From Undibacterium sp. KW1 (GTDB taxonomy: Bacteria; Pseudomonadota; Gammaproteobacteria; Burkholderiales; Burkholderiaceae_D), in NCBI RefSeq assembly GCF_009937955.1, contig NZ_AP018439.1, positions 1,674,001-1,738,000 of the forward strand: a stretch of DNA of 64,000 nt, read 5' to 3'. The translations under genes and the position numbers were made by a program. Each line of letters begins with the position of its first letter. Within the stretch, counting starts at the first letter, position 1. Of the stretch, positions 9,800 to 18,172 are shown piece after piece. Below the pieces are notes generated by a model. The model saw only the letters and a list, made by a program, of their open reading frames with translations, was not told where the DNA came from and did no database searches.

Positions 9800-10114
9800 A
9801 TGGCATTATTTTTTATCGAAGCCGTCCGTTTTGATGACAGTGGACAGCGTATCGCCAAGGTGCGTTGGGGCAAGAGCAAAGGCGGACAAGTGATGCCACC
9901 AGCCACGGTGGATGACCCCCAGGAAGCGGATGTACAGGCTGTGCTGGACACCATCGCCAACGGTGATGAAGTCTTGCCCAAGTTCCAGAGTGAAAACGGC
10001 ATCATACTGGGACCAAAAGTAGTCGGTATCCTGTATGAAGATGGCGCACATGGCCTGAGTACTGCCAGCAATGATGCCCCTGGGCATAATTTGAGTGACC
10101 TTCCTTCTTTCTGA
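9800..10114 (+). CDS. DUF3892 domain-containing protein
   Basis: Small cytoplasmic protein of 104 residues. It resembles the DUF3892 family: an N-terminal FFIEAVRFDDSGQRIAKVRWG strand pair, a central VLDTIANGDEV segment and a C-terminal NDAPGHNLSDLPSF tail, corresponding to the family's usual ending near a DNL-LP motif. Function of the family is unknown. The start is the ATG at 9800 because GAGGAG lies eight bases before it; an in-frame ATG five codons upstream overlaps that ribosome site. It is followed directly by a strong intrinsic terminator, so it is monocistronic. Confidence 0.75.
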   Translation: MALFFIEAVRFDDSGQRIAKVRWGKSKGGQVMPPATVDDPQEADVQAVLDTIANGDEVLPKFQSENGIILGPKVVGILYEDGAHGLSTASNDAPGHNLSDLPSF

Positions 10115-10124
10115 TGTCATCTGT

Positions 10125-10151
10125 ACGCCATCGCCATGCGGTGGCGTTTTT
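10125..10151 (+). terminator. intrinsic terminator of the DUF3892 gene
   Basis: Stem CGCCATCG / CGGTGGCG (10126-10133 with 10139-10146, one G-T pair), five-base loop, then five T residues. It begins 11 bp after the stop codon. Confidence 0.85.
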
Positions 10152-10343
10152 GTTTGCTCAGGCTTTCCTGTTTTGCGCATATAGCTACCCCAGGTATATG
10201 CAAATAAGAAATACTTCGTTGTCCTTCGCCAGCCTGACTCCATATCATACACAGGTCGCCGGAGAATCTTTCCATCCGGCATGTGTGAATGTATATGTCT
10301 TCATTACAGTGTGATGAAAGGCAGTAACCCCCCAGGGAATATA

Positions 10344-11150
10344 ATGAAAATTTCTGCAAAAAAAACAATCTCCACTTTGCTGGCTGGCGTTATTTTGGCC
10401 AGTGCTTCTTTGTCGGCAACTGCCGCTGATTTGCTCGATACCGTTAAATCACGCGGCACCTTAAAGATCGCATTGGAAGGTACTTACCCTCCTTTCAATT
10501 TTAAAGATACCAAAACCAATGAACTGGCTGGCTTTGACGTTGATGTTGCCAAATTACTGGCGGCTAAACTGGGTGTTAAACCAGAGTTCGTCACGTCTGA
10601 ATGGAGCGGCATACTCGCAGGCTTGTCTGCCGGTAAATTTGATGTCATCGTCAATCAGGTCGGCATTACTGCCAAGCGTCAGGAGACTTTTGATTTTTCC
10701 GACCCATACACTGTCTCCAGTGCCCAGCTTATCGTCAAAAAAGATGAGAAACGCGAGTTCAAGAGCCTGGAAGACCTGAAAGGCAAAAAACTCGGTGTAG
10801 GGCAGGGTAGTAATTATGAAGAACGTGCCAAGGCTGTTGCAGGCGTTGAAGTTAAAAGCTACCCAGGTGCACCAGAGTACCTTCAAGATCTGGCTGCTGG
10901 CCGTGTTGATGCTGCGTTGAATGACAGCCTGATGGTTGCCTACCTCGTCAAGACCAGCAATCTGCCTATCAAGGCTGGCGCACCTATCGGTGAAGTTGCA
11001 AAAAATGGTATTCCCTTCCAAAAAGCCAACCCCAAGTTTGCGGCTGCTTTGAATGCTGCCCTGGCTGACATTATCAAAGACGGCAGCTTTGCCAAAGTAT
11101 CCAATAAATGGTTTGGCAAGGATGTCAGCAAGGCGCCCGCTGCGCAATAA
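10344..11150 (+). CDS. amino-acid (cystine-type) ABC transporter substrate-binding protein
   Basis: Periplasmic family 3 binding protein, 268 residues from the ATG preceded by AGGG. A signal peptide (about 1-27, ending ATA) is followed by the classical GTLKIALEGTYPPFNF start of the mature lobe, then NELAGFDVDVAKLLA, FDVIVNQVGIT, RQETFDFSDPY and GKKLGVGQGSNYEE. These resemble cystine-binding FliY/TcyJ closely, so cystine or a related sulphur amino acid is the likely ligand (inference). The permease gene follows after an intercistronic hairpin terminator; no ATPase gene is adjacent. Confidence 0.88.
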   Translation: MKISAKKTISTLLAGVILASASLSATAADLLDTVKSRGTLKIALEGTYPPFNFKDTKTNELAGFDVDVAKLLAAKLGVKPEFVTSEWSGILAGLSAGKFDVIVNQVGITAKRQETFDFSDPYTVSSAQLIVKKDEKREFKSLEDLKGKKLGVGQGSNYEERAKAVAGVEVKSYPGAPEYLQDLAAGRVDAALNDSLMVAYLVKTSNLPIKAGAPIGEVAKNGIPFQKANPKFAAALNAALADIIKDGSFAKVSNKWFGKDVSKAPAAQ

Positions 11151-11252
11151 GCGACAAACAAGCTGAAATTAAGTCGGCAATACTATCTGATATGGATTGC
11201 CGGCTGCTTACGCATGTATGATTAAGTGGATGCGATCCATTTGATGTCAAAT

Positions 11253-11283
11253 TATCCCCGTCACCACGGGGATATTTCTTTTT
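11253..11283 (+). terminator. intercistronic terminator between binding protein and permease genes
   Basis: Stem TATCCCCG / CGGGGATA (11253-11260 with 11267-11274), six-base loop, followed by TTTCTTTTT. It sits ten bases before the permease start, so it probably lets more binding protein than permease be made by partial readthrough. Confidence 0.85.
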
Positions 11284-11292
11284 AAAGTCGCC

Positions 11293-11952
11293 ATGGAAAT
11301 TTTCGAATTGCTGCAAATGGCCGCACCGGTCATGTTGAAGGGGGTTGCCTATACCCTGTTGTTTGCCATTGGTGCCATGGTGGGTGGTTTGATACTGGGT
11401 TTCTTGCTGGCGGTTGCGCGGATATTGCCAAGCAAATTGATCAGCACGCCAGCTGCTGTCTATGTCAGCCTGATACGCGGCACACCCTTGCTGGTACAGA
11501 TTTTCGTCATCTATTACGGCTTGCCTGGCATAGGTATAGAATTTTCAGCAACATCGGCAGGCATACTGGCACTGAGCCTGAACGCCGGTGCCTATCTGTC
11601 AGAAAGCATACGCGGCGCAATCGTTGGTGTCAGCCGCGGTCAGTGGTCGGCCAGTTCCAGCCTGGGCTTGAATTATGGGCAGACCCTGCGTTATATCGTC
11701 GTGCCACAAGCCATGCGTGTGGCAGTGCCGTCCATGAGCAATACTCTGATCAGCCTGATCAAGGATACTTCTCTGGTATCGGTCATTACCGTGACAGAGC
11801 TGATGCTGGCGACCAAGGAAGTCATCGCCACCAGCTTTCGGCCCTTGCCACTGTACATCGCCGCCGCTTGCGTTTATTGGGCGCTGAGCCTGTGTTTTGA
11901 AGTCGTACAAAGACGCCTGGAAAAACGTCTGCAAAAAGCCCATCAGGTTTGA
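11293..11952 (+). CDS. amino-acid ABC transporter permease (TcyL/YecS type)
   Basis: Inner-membrane permease of 219 residues with five predicted membrane spans, the normal size for polar amino-acid importers (HisM/YecS group). It contains the RGTPLLVQIFVIYYGLP segment and the EAA loop (about residues 116-136: GQWSASSSLGLNYGQTLRYI followed by VVPQAMR) that contacts the ATPase. The family functions with a binding protein and a nucleotide-binding subunit; the binding protein is encoded upstream, but the next gene is on the opposite strand, so the ATPase must come from elsewhere. Homology to cystine permeases suggests cystine uptake, which remains an inference. Confidence 0.88.
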   Translation: MEIFELLQMAAPVMLKGVAYTLLFAIGAMVGGLILGFLLAVARILPSKLISTPAAVYVSLIRGTPLLVQIFVIYYGLPGIGIEFSATSAGILALSLNAGAYLSESIRGAIVGVSRGQWSASSSLGLNYGQTLRYIVVPQAMRVAVPSMSNTLISLIKDTSLVSVITVTELMLATKEVIATSFRPLPLYIAAACVYWALSLCFEVVQRRLEKRLQKAHQV

Positions 11953-12003
11953 CACAGCACCGTACTGCACCGCTTGCCTAGGCGGGTTGTGTCGCCTCTT
12001 TTT
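11951..12003 (+). terminator. putative terminator after the permease gene
   Basis: Outer stem GACACA (11951-11956) with TGTGTC (11988-11993) encloses an inner CCGC/GCGG stem and is followed by CCTCTTTTT. It starts at the permease stop and overlaps the last codons of the convergent M48 protease gene. Confidence 0.55.
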
Positions 12004-13435
12004 GCAAGCCATTCAGATAAGCGACAGTGAGTTTTGATTGTAGCGCGGCCTGCAATAATTCTGATGGCATGAGCCTGGTCTCAGCACGCGTCATGGTCAG
12101 TGCCTGGCCAGGCAGCAGGCTGGCTTTATAGCCATAATGTGTGAGGCACGCGGCAATCCAGGACTCCATGATTTCGAGTACATAAAGACGCTTGCCCAAC
12201 GGCGACAGGAAGCTGACACCTTCTGGCCTGAGTCTGTCCCATAAGCTGTTTGGATCAGTCGCCATCTTGACCAGTTCATTCAGGGGCAGGGCCTGCGGGT
12301 CCATCCAGCTACCGGCAAATCTTTGCTTATTCTGTTCCTGCAAAACTTCGGTAGCATATCTGTCCCAGTCACAATGTTGCAGGTTTTCTTTTTCAAACAT
12401 GGCATACCAGGCATTCTCTGTTTCTACTTCTCCACCCAGTAAATGCAGGCACTGAGACAGGGGAGGGAAGCTGGGTTTGGCACCCGGTACAACGGCTGCC
12501 ACCCTTTCTTCCAGACTAGGATGAGTATCAAATTCCGTGGTCGTGTGTGATTCTGCATAGTTGATCGCAGTTTGAATATCGGCTCGCTTTACGCCGGGTT
12601 TGCAGAAACGGCGGAAGCCCTCAAAGATAGGCATGCGCACACCACGATTCAAGGCGGGGCCAAGTTCATAATCGAGATAACTGGACCACATCGGTGAAAT
12701 CAAATGTACTTTTTCCAGTGCACTGCGGGTGGCGACCGGGCCAAATTTTTTGGCAGCTAATGCATCTGCGGCAAATTCTTGTTCGCGTGATACAGCAGCA
12801 GATAATTTCAAAAACCATTTGCCATAAAACCGGAACAGGACATCCAGGAAAAACATGGAGTCGTCCAGATCTGTGACGGTATAAGCTATAGACGTGCGGG
12901 TGCGATATACCCAGGGGCCGAGTGACAGGTCGCCTGCAACAAAGTGACCGAATTCATGGGCAATGACTGAGCCCAGCTCTGCCTCCGAGAGCGTGCCCAG
13001 CAAAGGCAGGCCCAGACCAACCTCCAGCTCCTTGACCTTTCCCCGCCAGTTCTTTTTGCCACTGATAAAGGCAGATGCCACACCTATCAGGTGAATATTC
13101 ACTGGTGCTTCTACCTTGAGTTCCTTGGCGATGCGCTCTACCAGCGCATACAAGGGTTCAGCGGTTTGGCGTGATAAAGGTTTAACGGTATCGCCGCTCT
13201 TTTTCTCCTTGCTGCGTGGCCGCAGCGAATACGCCAGTGTCAATGCCGCAATACCCGCAATGACACCAGAAAATTGCAAAGAGGAGCGGTGATTGATCTG
13301 GGTAATCGGCACCCAGGCCAATGCAATTAACAGCCCAAGGGCGAGTACCCAAAAGCCAACCCAGAGGGCGACAACCAATCCGGCGCGGCGCGTCAGATTG
13401 GTCTTTTGTGGTTTGCGTTGATGATCTGTTTTCAT
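11978..13435 (-). CDS. M48-family membrane zinc metallopeptidase
   Basis: Membrane-bound metallopeptidase related to HtpX/Ste24, 485 residues. Two hydrophobic segments near the N-terminus (about 20-45 and 55-75) precede the catalytic domain. The zinc motif HEFGH is in SVIAHEFGHFVAGD (about residue 160), and the third ligand is probably in the downstream SREQEFAADALAAKKFG helix, as in M48 enzymes. A long C-terminal extension (about 310-485) has no motif I recognise. It is eight bases downstream of the TPR membrane protein gene on the same strand, so the two are almost certainly cotranscribed and may work together in envelope quality control or stress (inference). Confidence 0.88.
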   Translation of the reverse strand: MKTDHQRKPQKTNLTRRAGLVVALWVGFWVLALGLLIALAWVPITQINHRSSLQFSGVIAGIAALTLAYSLRPRSKEKKSGDTVKPLSRQTAEPLYALVERIAKELKVEAPVNIHLIGVASAFISGKKNWRGKVKELEVGLGLPLLGTLSEAELGSVIAHEFGHFVAGDLSLGPWVYRTRTSIAYTVTDLDDSMFFLDVLFRFYGKWFLKLSAAVSREQEFAADALAAKKFGPVATRSALEKVHLISPMWSSYLDYELGPALNRGVRMPIFEGFRRFCKPGVKRADIQTAINYAESHTTTEFDTHPSLEERVAAVVPGAKPSFPPLSQCLHLLGGEVETENAWYAMFEKENLQHCDWDRYATEVLQEQNKQRFAGSWMDPQALPLNELVKMATDPNSLWDRLRPEGVSFLSPLGKRLYVLEIMESWIAACLTHYGYKASLLPGQALTMTRAETRLMPSELLQAALQSKLTVAYLNGLQKEATQPA

Positions 13436-13442
13436 AATGGAC

Positions 13443-15551
13443 TCAGCTTTGCCATTGCTTGATTGCGGTAGTGACTATGCCTTGCAGTACATCTGTCTTT
13501 ACTGCCAGTTTCCTCAAGTTTTGCCGTTCCTGGGCTGACAGTTGCGGATTACGTGAGCGAATAAAATAAGCGGCTGCCAGTACATCAGTTTCAAAATCCA
13601 TCTCATCCAGATTGACCTGTTCTCCTCGCACATATTGCTCAAATGCGGACAAGTCGGCTTTGCGCATGTGCATCATCTGCTGCAACTTGTCTTTGATGAT
13701 TTTGTCATTGACACGGCTGGCTTCACCATATAGCAGCGCCAGTTGATCAGCTCCCAGATGCTGGCGTACCTGTGTCGTGTTGATATGTTTTACCAAATCC
13801 AGTGTTTGCTCTGGTGAACTGCGCAAGCTTAGTGCAAGCTTGACCATGGGCAGGTCACGATGCTCGGTCTTGTTCGGTGGCAGGCCAGCTTTGGCGCGAT
13901 AAATATCCAGGATATTGTCATTGTCGTCGTCCGGCATGCTGCGCAAATATTTTTCGGGATCACCAATTCCCTGTTGCCGGGCGATTTCATTGAATTCGAC
14001 GGCGAGCATGGCTCTTTCCAGACCCTTGCTGTTATTGATTGCCGCATCCAGTAATTTCAGGGCATCAGCTGGGCGTTGTTGCGTCAGCAGCAGCCTGATT
14101 TCTGTATCCAATAAATAACTGGCATTTTCTGGCGACAGCTTATGCAGTTGCTGCAAATCCTGGGCGGCACCACGGTTGTCGCCGTGAACAAATTTACGCC
14201 AGGTCAGGCTGCGCAGGATATTGGCATCTTGCGGGAATTTTTTCGCCAGGTTTTTCATTGCCAGCAAGCCTTCATTACCGCTCAATAGCGAGGCATACAA
14301 GTATTGCTCTGACGAAGAGTCAGCAGCCTGACTGGCGCGTTGGGCATATTCCTTGAGCATCATGTCATGCTCACCGATATCATCACGCAAATCCTGGATG
14401 CCGCGCTCCAGCAATACATTGTCCGGGTGTATTTTCAAGACCTTGCGGCTCAGGCGCAGCGCTTCTGCACGCGAGATGCCATTGGCGACAAACAGGGCAA
14501 TGTCAGTAGTGCGCGTATCCCAGCCCTTGATGGCGGCATAGGCTTCCAGCGCGGGTAGCATGTCTTTTTCCTGGCCATGGCCAAATGCATAATTCAGGCA
14601 GGACATCACAGCGGGTGTGTCGGCCTGGTTGACGACCGTCAATTGCCTGGCACTGACACTGCTTTGGTGCTTGCTCATGCTCTTGGTTTGCGGCGGTTCT
14701 GTGAACAGGTACTCGACACCGGCAAATTCCAGCAGGCGCTTGCCGCAATACACGGTCTGGCTGCCAGCTTGCTCTGGAGAGGCTGGTTTGACTTTGCTAT
14801 AAATGATGGTGTTTTCCACCAGCGGGGCAGCCCCGGCGATATTCCATACGTTATAGCGGTCAGTGCTTGCCAGCGTCTGATCATAGGTGTCGATGATGCC
14901 AGTCTTGTCGCTGCTGGCTTCGCCTTTTAATTGACCTACTGGCAAGGTCATGGTTGCACGTCCTTGTGCTGCCACGACCAGTGCCTGTTCCCCTATCTTC
15001 ACTTTGACGGGTATGTCAAAACCATTCAGTATGGTCAGGTTCTGGGTGCTCGCCTCCTGATAACTTGCCGCCGCACCGGTCAGGACCATGATGACCATGG
15101 CCAGCGCCAGGCCACGTGTATATAACCAGCCCATGATGCCCAGGGGCGCACGGGCATAAATTTGCCATTGCCTGTCGCCAGTGCTACGCACTACATACGA
15201 ACCCATGGGAACGAGTGGTATGCCAAACAGGATGACAAAAGCATGCAGGGCAATATGGCTGCCGTCAGTATCCCGCTCCGATTCACCGACAAAACTGAAG
15301 CCTACCGAGTTGATTGTTCCCAGCGAAGGCGTACCTTTCAGTGGCTTGGCAAACAGACGGCGTTCACTGGTCAGTTCCTTGAGTACATCCTTGTGCTGTG
15401 GAAGGCGACGGAACAGACGTGCCAGCACCAGAGAACGATAGACCTTGAATGGATCTCCAGATTCTATGGCCCGGCTTATTTTCGGGTCATCGCTAAAAGT
15501 GCGCAACTCTGGCACACGCTGGAATAAATTGGCTGGATCAGATATCGACAT
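13443..15551 (-). CDS. large membrane protein with C-terminal TPR-like helices, function unknown
   Basis: 702 residues, not recognised as a characterised family. The N-terminal ~110 residues are soluble; two hydrophobic stretches follow (about 105-125 and 145-165, HAFVILFGIPLVPMGSYVV and a Gly/Ala-rich span). A beta-rich segment (about 170-300) begins LTILNGFDIPVKVKIGEQAL. From about 320 to the end the chain is alpha-helical with repeated Ala/Leu patterns spaced like tetratricopeptide repeats (AALEAYAAIKGWD, ALRLSRKVLKIHPDN, AAQDLQQLHKLSPENASY, PADALKLLDAAINNS). Such scaffolds usually bind partner proteins. The M48 protease gene follows after eight bases, making that enzyme a likely partner. 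Confidence 0.65.
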   Translation of the reverse strand: MSISDPANLFQRVPELRTFSDDPKISRAIESGDPFKVYRSLVLARLFRRLPQHKDVLKELTSERRLFAKPLKGTPSLGTINSVGFSFVGESERDTDGSHIALHAFVILFGIPLVPMGSYVVRSTGDRQWQIYARAPLGIMGWLYTRGLALAMVIMVLTGAAASYQEASTQNLTILNGFDIPVKVKIGEQALVVAAQGRATMTLPVGQLKGEASSDKTGIIDTYDQTLASTDRYNVWNIAGAAPLVENTIIYSKVKPASPEQAGSQTVYCGKRLLEFAGVEYLFTEPPQTKSMSKHQSSVSARQLTVVNQADTPAVMSCLNYAFGHGQEKDMLPALEAYAAIKGWDTRTTDIALFVANGISRAEALRLSRKVLKIHPDNVLLERGIQDLRDDIGEHDMMLKEYAQRASQAADSSSEQYLYASLLSGNEGLLAMKNLAKKFPQDANILRSLTWRKFVHGDNRGAAQDLQQLHKLSPENASYLLDTEIRLLLTQQRPADALKLLDAAINNSKGLERAMLAVEFNEIARQQGIGDPEKYLRSMPDDDNDNILDIYRAKAGLPPNKTEHRDLPMVKLALSLRSSPEQTLDLVKHINTTQVRQHLGADQLALLYGEASRVNDKIIKDKLQQMMHMRKADLSAFEQYVRGEQVNLDEMDFETDVLAAAYFIRSRNPQLSAQERQNLRKLAVKTDVLQGIVTTAIKQWQS

Positions 15552-15620
15552 ACAGGTTTATGAATAAGATAGCCAATAATAAATTGAAATAAGGATGTAC
15601 AAACGATTACGTGAAAAGCA

Positions 15621-16358
15621 TCAGGCTTTCCTGAAGCGTGGTGCCAGCGACAAAACCACCAGGGCAGTCGCGATAGGCAGGGTAGAAATAAAACCGAAAT
15701 ACTTGAATCCATACGCGCCAGTCAAAGCGCCGAAAAAAAACGAGAATACCAGCAAGCCATGCAAACGCAGTTTTTGCAAATTGGCGCCTACTTCGTTTTC
15801 ATGACGAATCTCGCCTTTATTCCTGTTCCAATACATCATTTTTCCGAGCTCTATACCTATATCAGTGACCAGACCGGTGACATGGGTAGTGCGTATCTCG
15901 GCTTGTGAGATTTTAGTGATCAGCGCATTTTGCAGGCCCATCACATAACAGAGTAGGACCGTGGTGAACGAGACGGTAATCACAGCGTGTTCCTGCAATT
16001 CAGTACCAACCAGGCCAAATACCAAAAGCAACACTGCTTCCAGCAGCAAGACAGGGGTATAGATATAGCGAAAGTGGTTACGTTTGGCGTAATTCACCAT
16101 GATAGCGGTGCATGCCGCACCCCAGGCAAAGGCAATCAGCATGAACAGTGCGGCAAATGCAGGCAGTAATTTACCCAGGACCAGGTCATCGGCGGCAGAG
16201 GAAAGCATGCCTGTCATGTGGGAGGTATATTGACCTACTGCCAGAAAACCACCCGCGTTCAAAGCGCCAGCCACACATGCGAGACTTACTCCCAGGTGCA
16301 GGTTAGACCGGGGAGTACGCTTGGGTGAGGTCAGCTTAGCGAGATAATTGATGGGCAT
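15621..16358 (-). CDS. YoaK family (DUF1275) small membrane protein
   Basis: Integral membrane protein of about 245 residues with roughly six hydrophobic segments. The family signature is visible near the N-terminus (SLACVAGALNAGGFLAVGQYTSHMTGM), followed by GKLLPAFAALFMLIAFAWGA and the YVMGLQNALITKIS...RTTHVTG motif typical of DUF1275/YoaK. Members are of unknown function. I start it at the ATG at 16358; a TTG 19 codons upstream is in frame, but the leader it would add is unlike the family. It stands alone between the TPR gene and the halogenase homologue. Confidence 0.85.
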   Translation of the reverse strand: MPINYLAKLTSPKRTPRSNLHLGVSLACVAGALNAGGFLAVGQYTSHMTGMLSSAADDLVLGKLLPAFAALFMLIAFAWGAACTAIMVNYAKRNHFRYIYTPVLLLEAVLLLVFGLVGTELQEHAVITVSFTTVLLCYVMGLQNALITKISQAEIRTTHVTGLVTDIGIELGKMMYWNRNKGEIRHENEVGANLQKLRLHGLLVFSFFFGALTGAYGFKYFGFISTLPIATALVVLSLAPRFRKA

Positions 16359-16496
16359 GCAGGAAACGATAGAATTTTTGCCAGTCTGAGCAGAGTTTAG
16401 CTGAAAAACTGGCAAAAATGCACGTCCGCCTGCATTTGCTTGCTTTGAACATGCTGTTTGCTACATGCTCACTTCTCTATTTCCGTGACAGGCAAC

Positions 16497-18011
16497 TCAC
16501 ATCGCAGGCTTTTGTTTAGCCAAAAAACTGCGGTGATCCTGAAAATTCAGGGCGCAACGCTGGATAAAGTCACCGAGTGGGTATTGTTGGTGCTGTTCAC
16601 CAGCAGTTGTTTTCTTTTCTGCGTCGGGGAATATGCCCATGCCCGCCAGCAAAGCGTACCAAGAGGCTATCGGGTAATACTTCTCGATATTCTGACGGCG
16701 TATTTCATCGCCCAGATCACGGCCTTCCAGCCAGGTCGAAAAGATGTGCTTGAGCGAATCAGGTATTCTGTGCAGGTTGGCCGCGTTGGCCTTCCAGTAT
16801 TCTGTATCTGTCCGGGTATTGGTTTTGTAATGGGCGATGATGTAATTCCTGTGTCCGTCAAAATAATCATTGATTTCCTGGTTATAGACTTGTTGAGCCT
16901 GTTTGCTCAAATCACCTTTTTCCAGGAACAGGCAAAAGATCGCAGCGGTCATTTGCGTCAGGTAAAGTGCTGTGGCTTCCAGCGGTTCGAGGAAACCCTG
17001 TGACAGCCCGACAGCCAGACAATTCTTGTTCCAGTGTTTCTCCACACGGCCGAGTTTCATCTTCAGATGACGTGCTGGCGTGTCGGAATCAAGCATGCCA
17101 ATTTTTTCGCGCAATTCTGTCTCTGCCTGATCTGCCGTCGTAAAAGCTGAGCTATATACATAGCCATTGCCATAACGGTTTTGCAGCGGAATCTTCCAGG
17201 CCCAGCCATGCTTCATGGCAGTGGATACGGTCAACGTGGGAATCTTGTCGCCTATGTCGGTGGGCATGGCTATCGCCGAATCATTGAGCAGATTGTCTGC
17301 GTAGCTGACAAAAGGTGTTTTCAGTGCCTTGTCTATCAGTAGAGCAGAGAAACCTGAACAGTCAACAAAGAAATCCGCTGGCAGTTCACTGCCATCTGCC
17401 AGACTGACGGCGGCGATATTCCCTTTTTCATCCATGCGGGCGTGATCGATATGCGCCTTGATATGCTCTATGCCTGTCTGCAAGGCTTTCTTGCGCAGGA
17501 ATTTGCCAAGCAGCATGGCATCGAAATGGTAGCCATAAGTCGTAAAGAAAGGAAAGTTATGATCTGCGATAGGCGCGAGACAACTGTCAGCCAGTTGGGC
17601 CGAAAGAAAAAATTTGTTCGGCAAGACACAGACATCTGCCCCTTGCAAGCGCGCTTTAACGTTGTCGATAAAGGGCGGCATGGTCAGATTATCGACCATG
17701 GTCACAAACGGGTGGAAATAACTCGCATGACCGGGCTTGCTTGACCAGCCATCAAAGGCAATACCGCTTTTGTAGGTGGCATTGCATTCAGGCATCCATT
17801 CGGTTTCATGTATCTCCAGGGTGTCGAAGAAACGCTTCATGACTGGTGTTGATCCTTCGCCAACACCAATGACGCCAACGGTTTCTGATTCTATGACGGA
17901 AACCTGTATGCCCTTGTCCTTGACGGAATGCGCAATCAGCAATGCTGCCATCCAACCGGCAGAACCGCCGCCGACGACCTGGATTTTTTTGATGGAGTCT
18001 TGTGTAGTCAT
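16497..18011 (-). CDS. flavin-dependent tryptophan halogenase-like protein
   Basis: 504 residues, related to PrnA/RebH-type FADH2-dependent halogenases. The dinucleotide motif GGGSAGW is at 14-20. Lys81 in the ATYKSGIAF motif aligns by eye with the catalytic lysine of PrnA, and the hallmark WxWxIP occurs as GWAWKIPL. Known family members need a partner flavin reductase; none is adjacent. Homologues of this kind commonly sit beside TonB-dependent receptors in carbohydrate loci of Xanthomonas, Caulobacter and relatives, where their substrate is undefined, so tryptophan chlorination should not be assumed. The gene follows the receptor on the same strand after a terminator hairpin, suggesting readthrough or its own promoter. 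Confidence 0.85.
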   Translation of the reverse strand: MTTQDSIKKIQVVGGGSAGWMAALLIAHSVKDKGIQVSVIESETVGVIGVGEGSTPVMKRFFDTLEIHETEWMPECNATYKSGIAFDGWSSKPGHASYFHPFVTMVDNLTMPPFIDNVKARLQGADVCVLPNKFFLSAQLADSCLAPIADHNFPFFTTYGYHFDAMLLGKFLRKKALQTGIEHIKAHIDHARMDEKGNIAAVSLADGSELPADFFVDCSGFSALLIDKALKTPFVSYADNLLNDSAIAMPTDIGDKIPTLTVSTAMKHGWAWKIPLQNRYGNGYVYSSAFTTADQAETELREKIGMLDSDTPARHLKMKLGRVEKHWNKNCLAVGLSQGFLEPLEATALYLTQMTAAIFCLFLEKGDLSKQAQQVYNQEINDYFDGHRNYIIAHYKTNTRTDTEYWKANAANLHRIPDSLKHIFSTWLEGRDLGDEIRRQNIEKYYPIASWYALLAGMGIFPDAEKKTTAGEQHQQYPLGDFIQRCALNFQDHRSFLAKQKPAM

Positions 18012-18070
18012 ATCGTTTGCCGTAAAGATGACAGTATCAGAAGAATATCTGACAACAGGGTTGCAAATGC

Positions 18071-18104
18071 AAAAAAAGTGATGGGGCAGGCATGCACCAT
18101 CACT
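18071..18104 (-). terminator. intrinsic terminator of the TonB-receptor gene
   Basis: Read on the minus strand: stem AGTGATGG / CCATCACT (18097-18104 with 18077-18084), 12-base loop, followed by seven T residues. It lies about 70 bp beyond the receptor stop and before the halogenase start. Confidence 0.85.
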
Positions 18105-18172
18105 TATGAAGCGGGGAAGCAGAACAACGAATCAACTTCCCTGCATTTACCGCTATAGAATTACAAAGCTGC

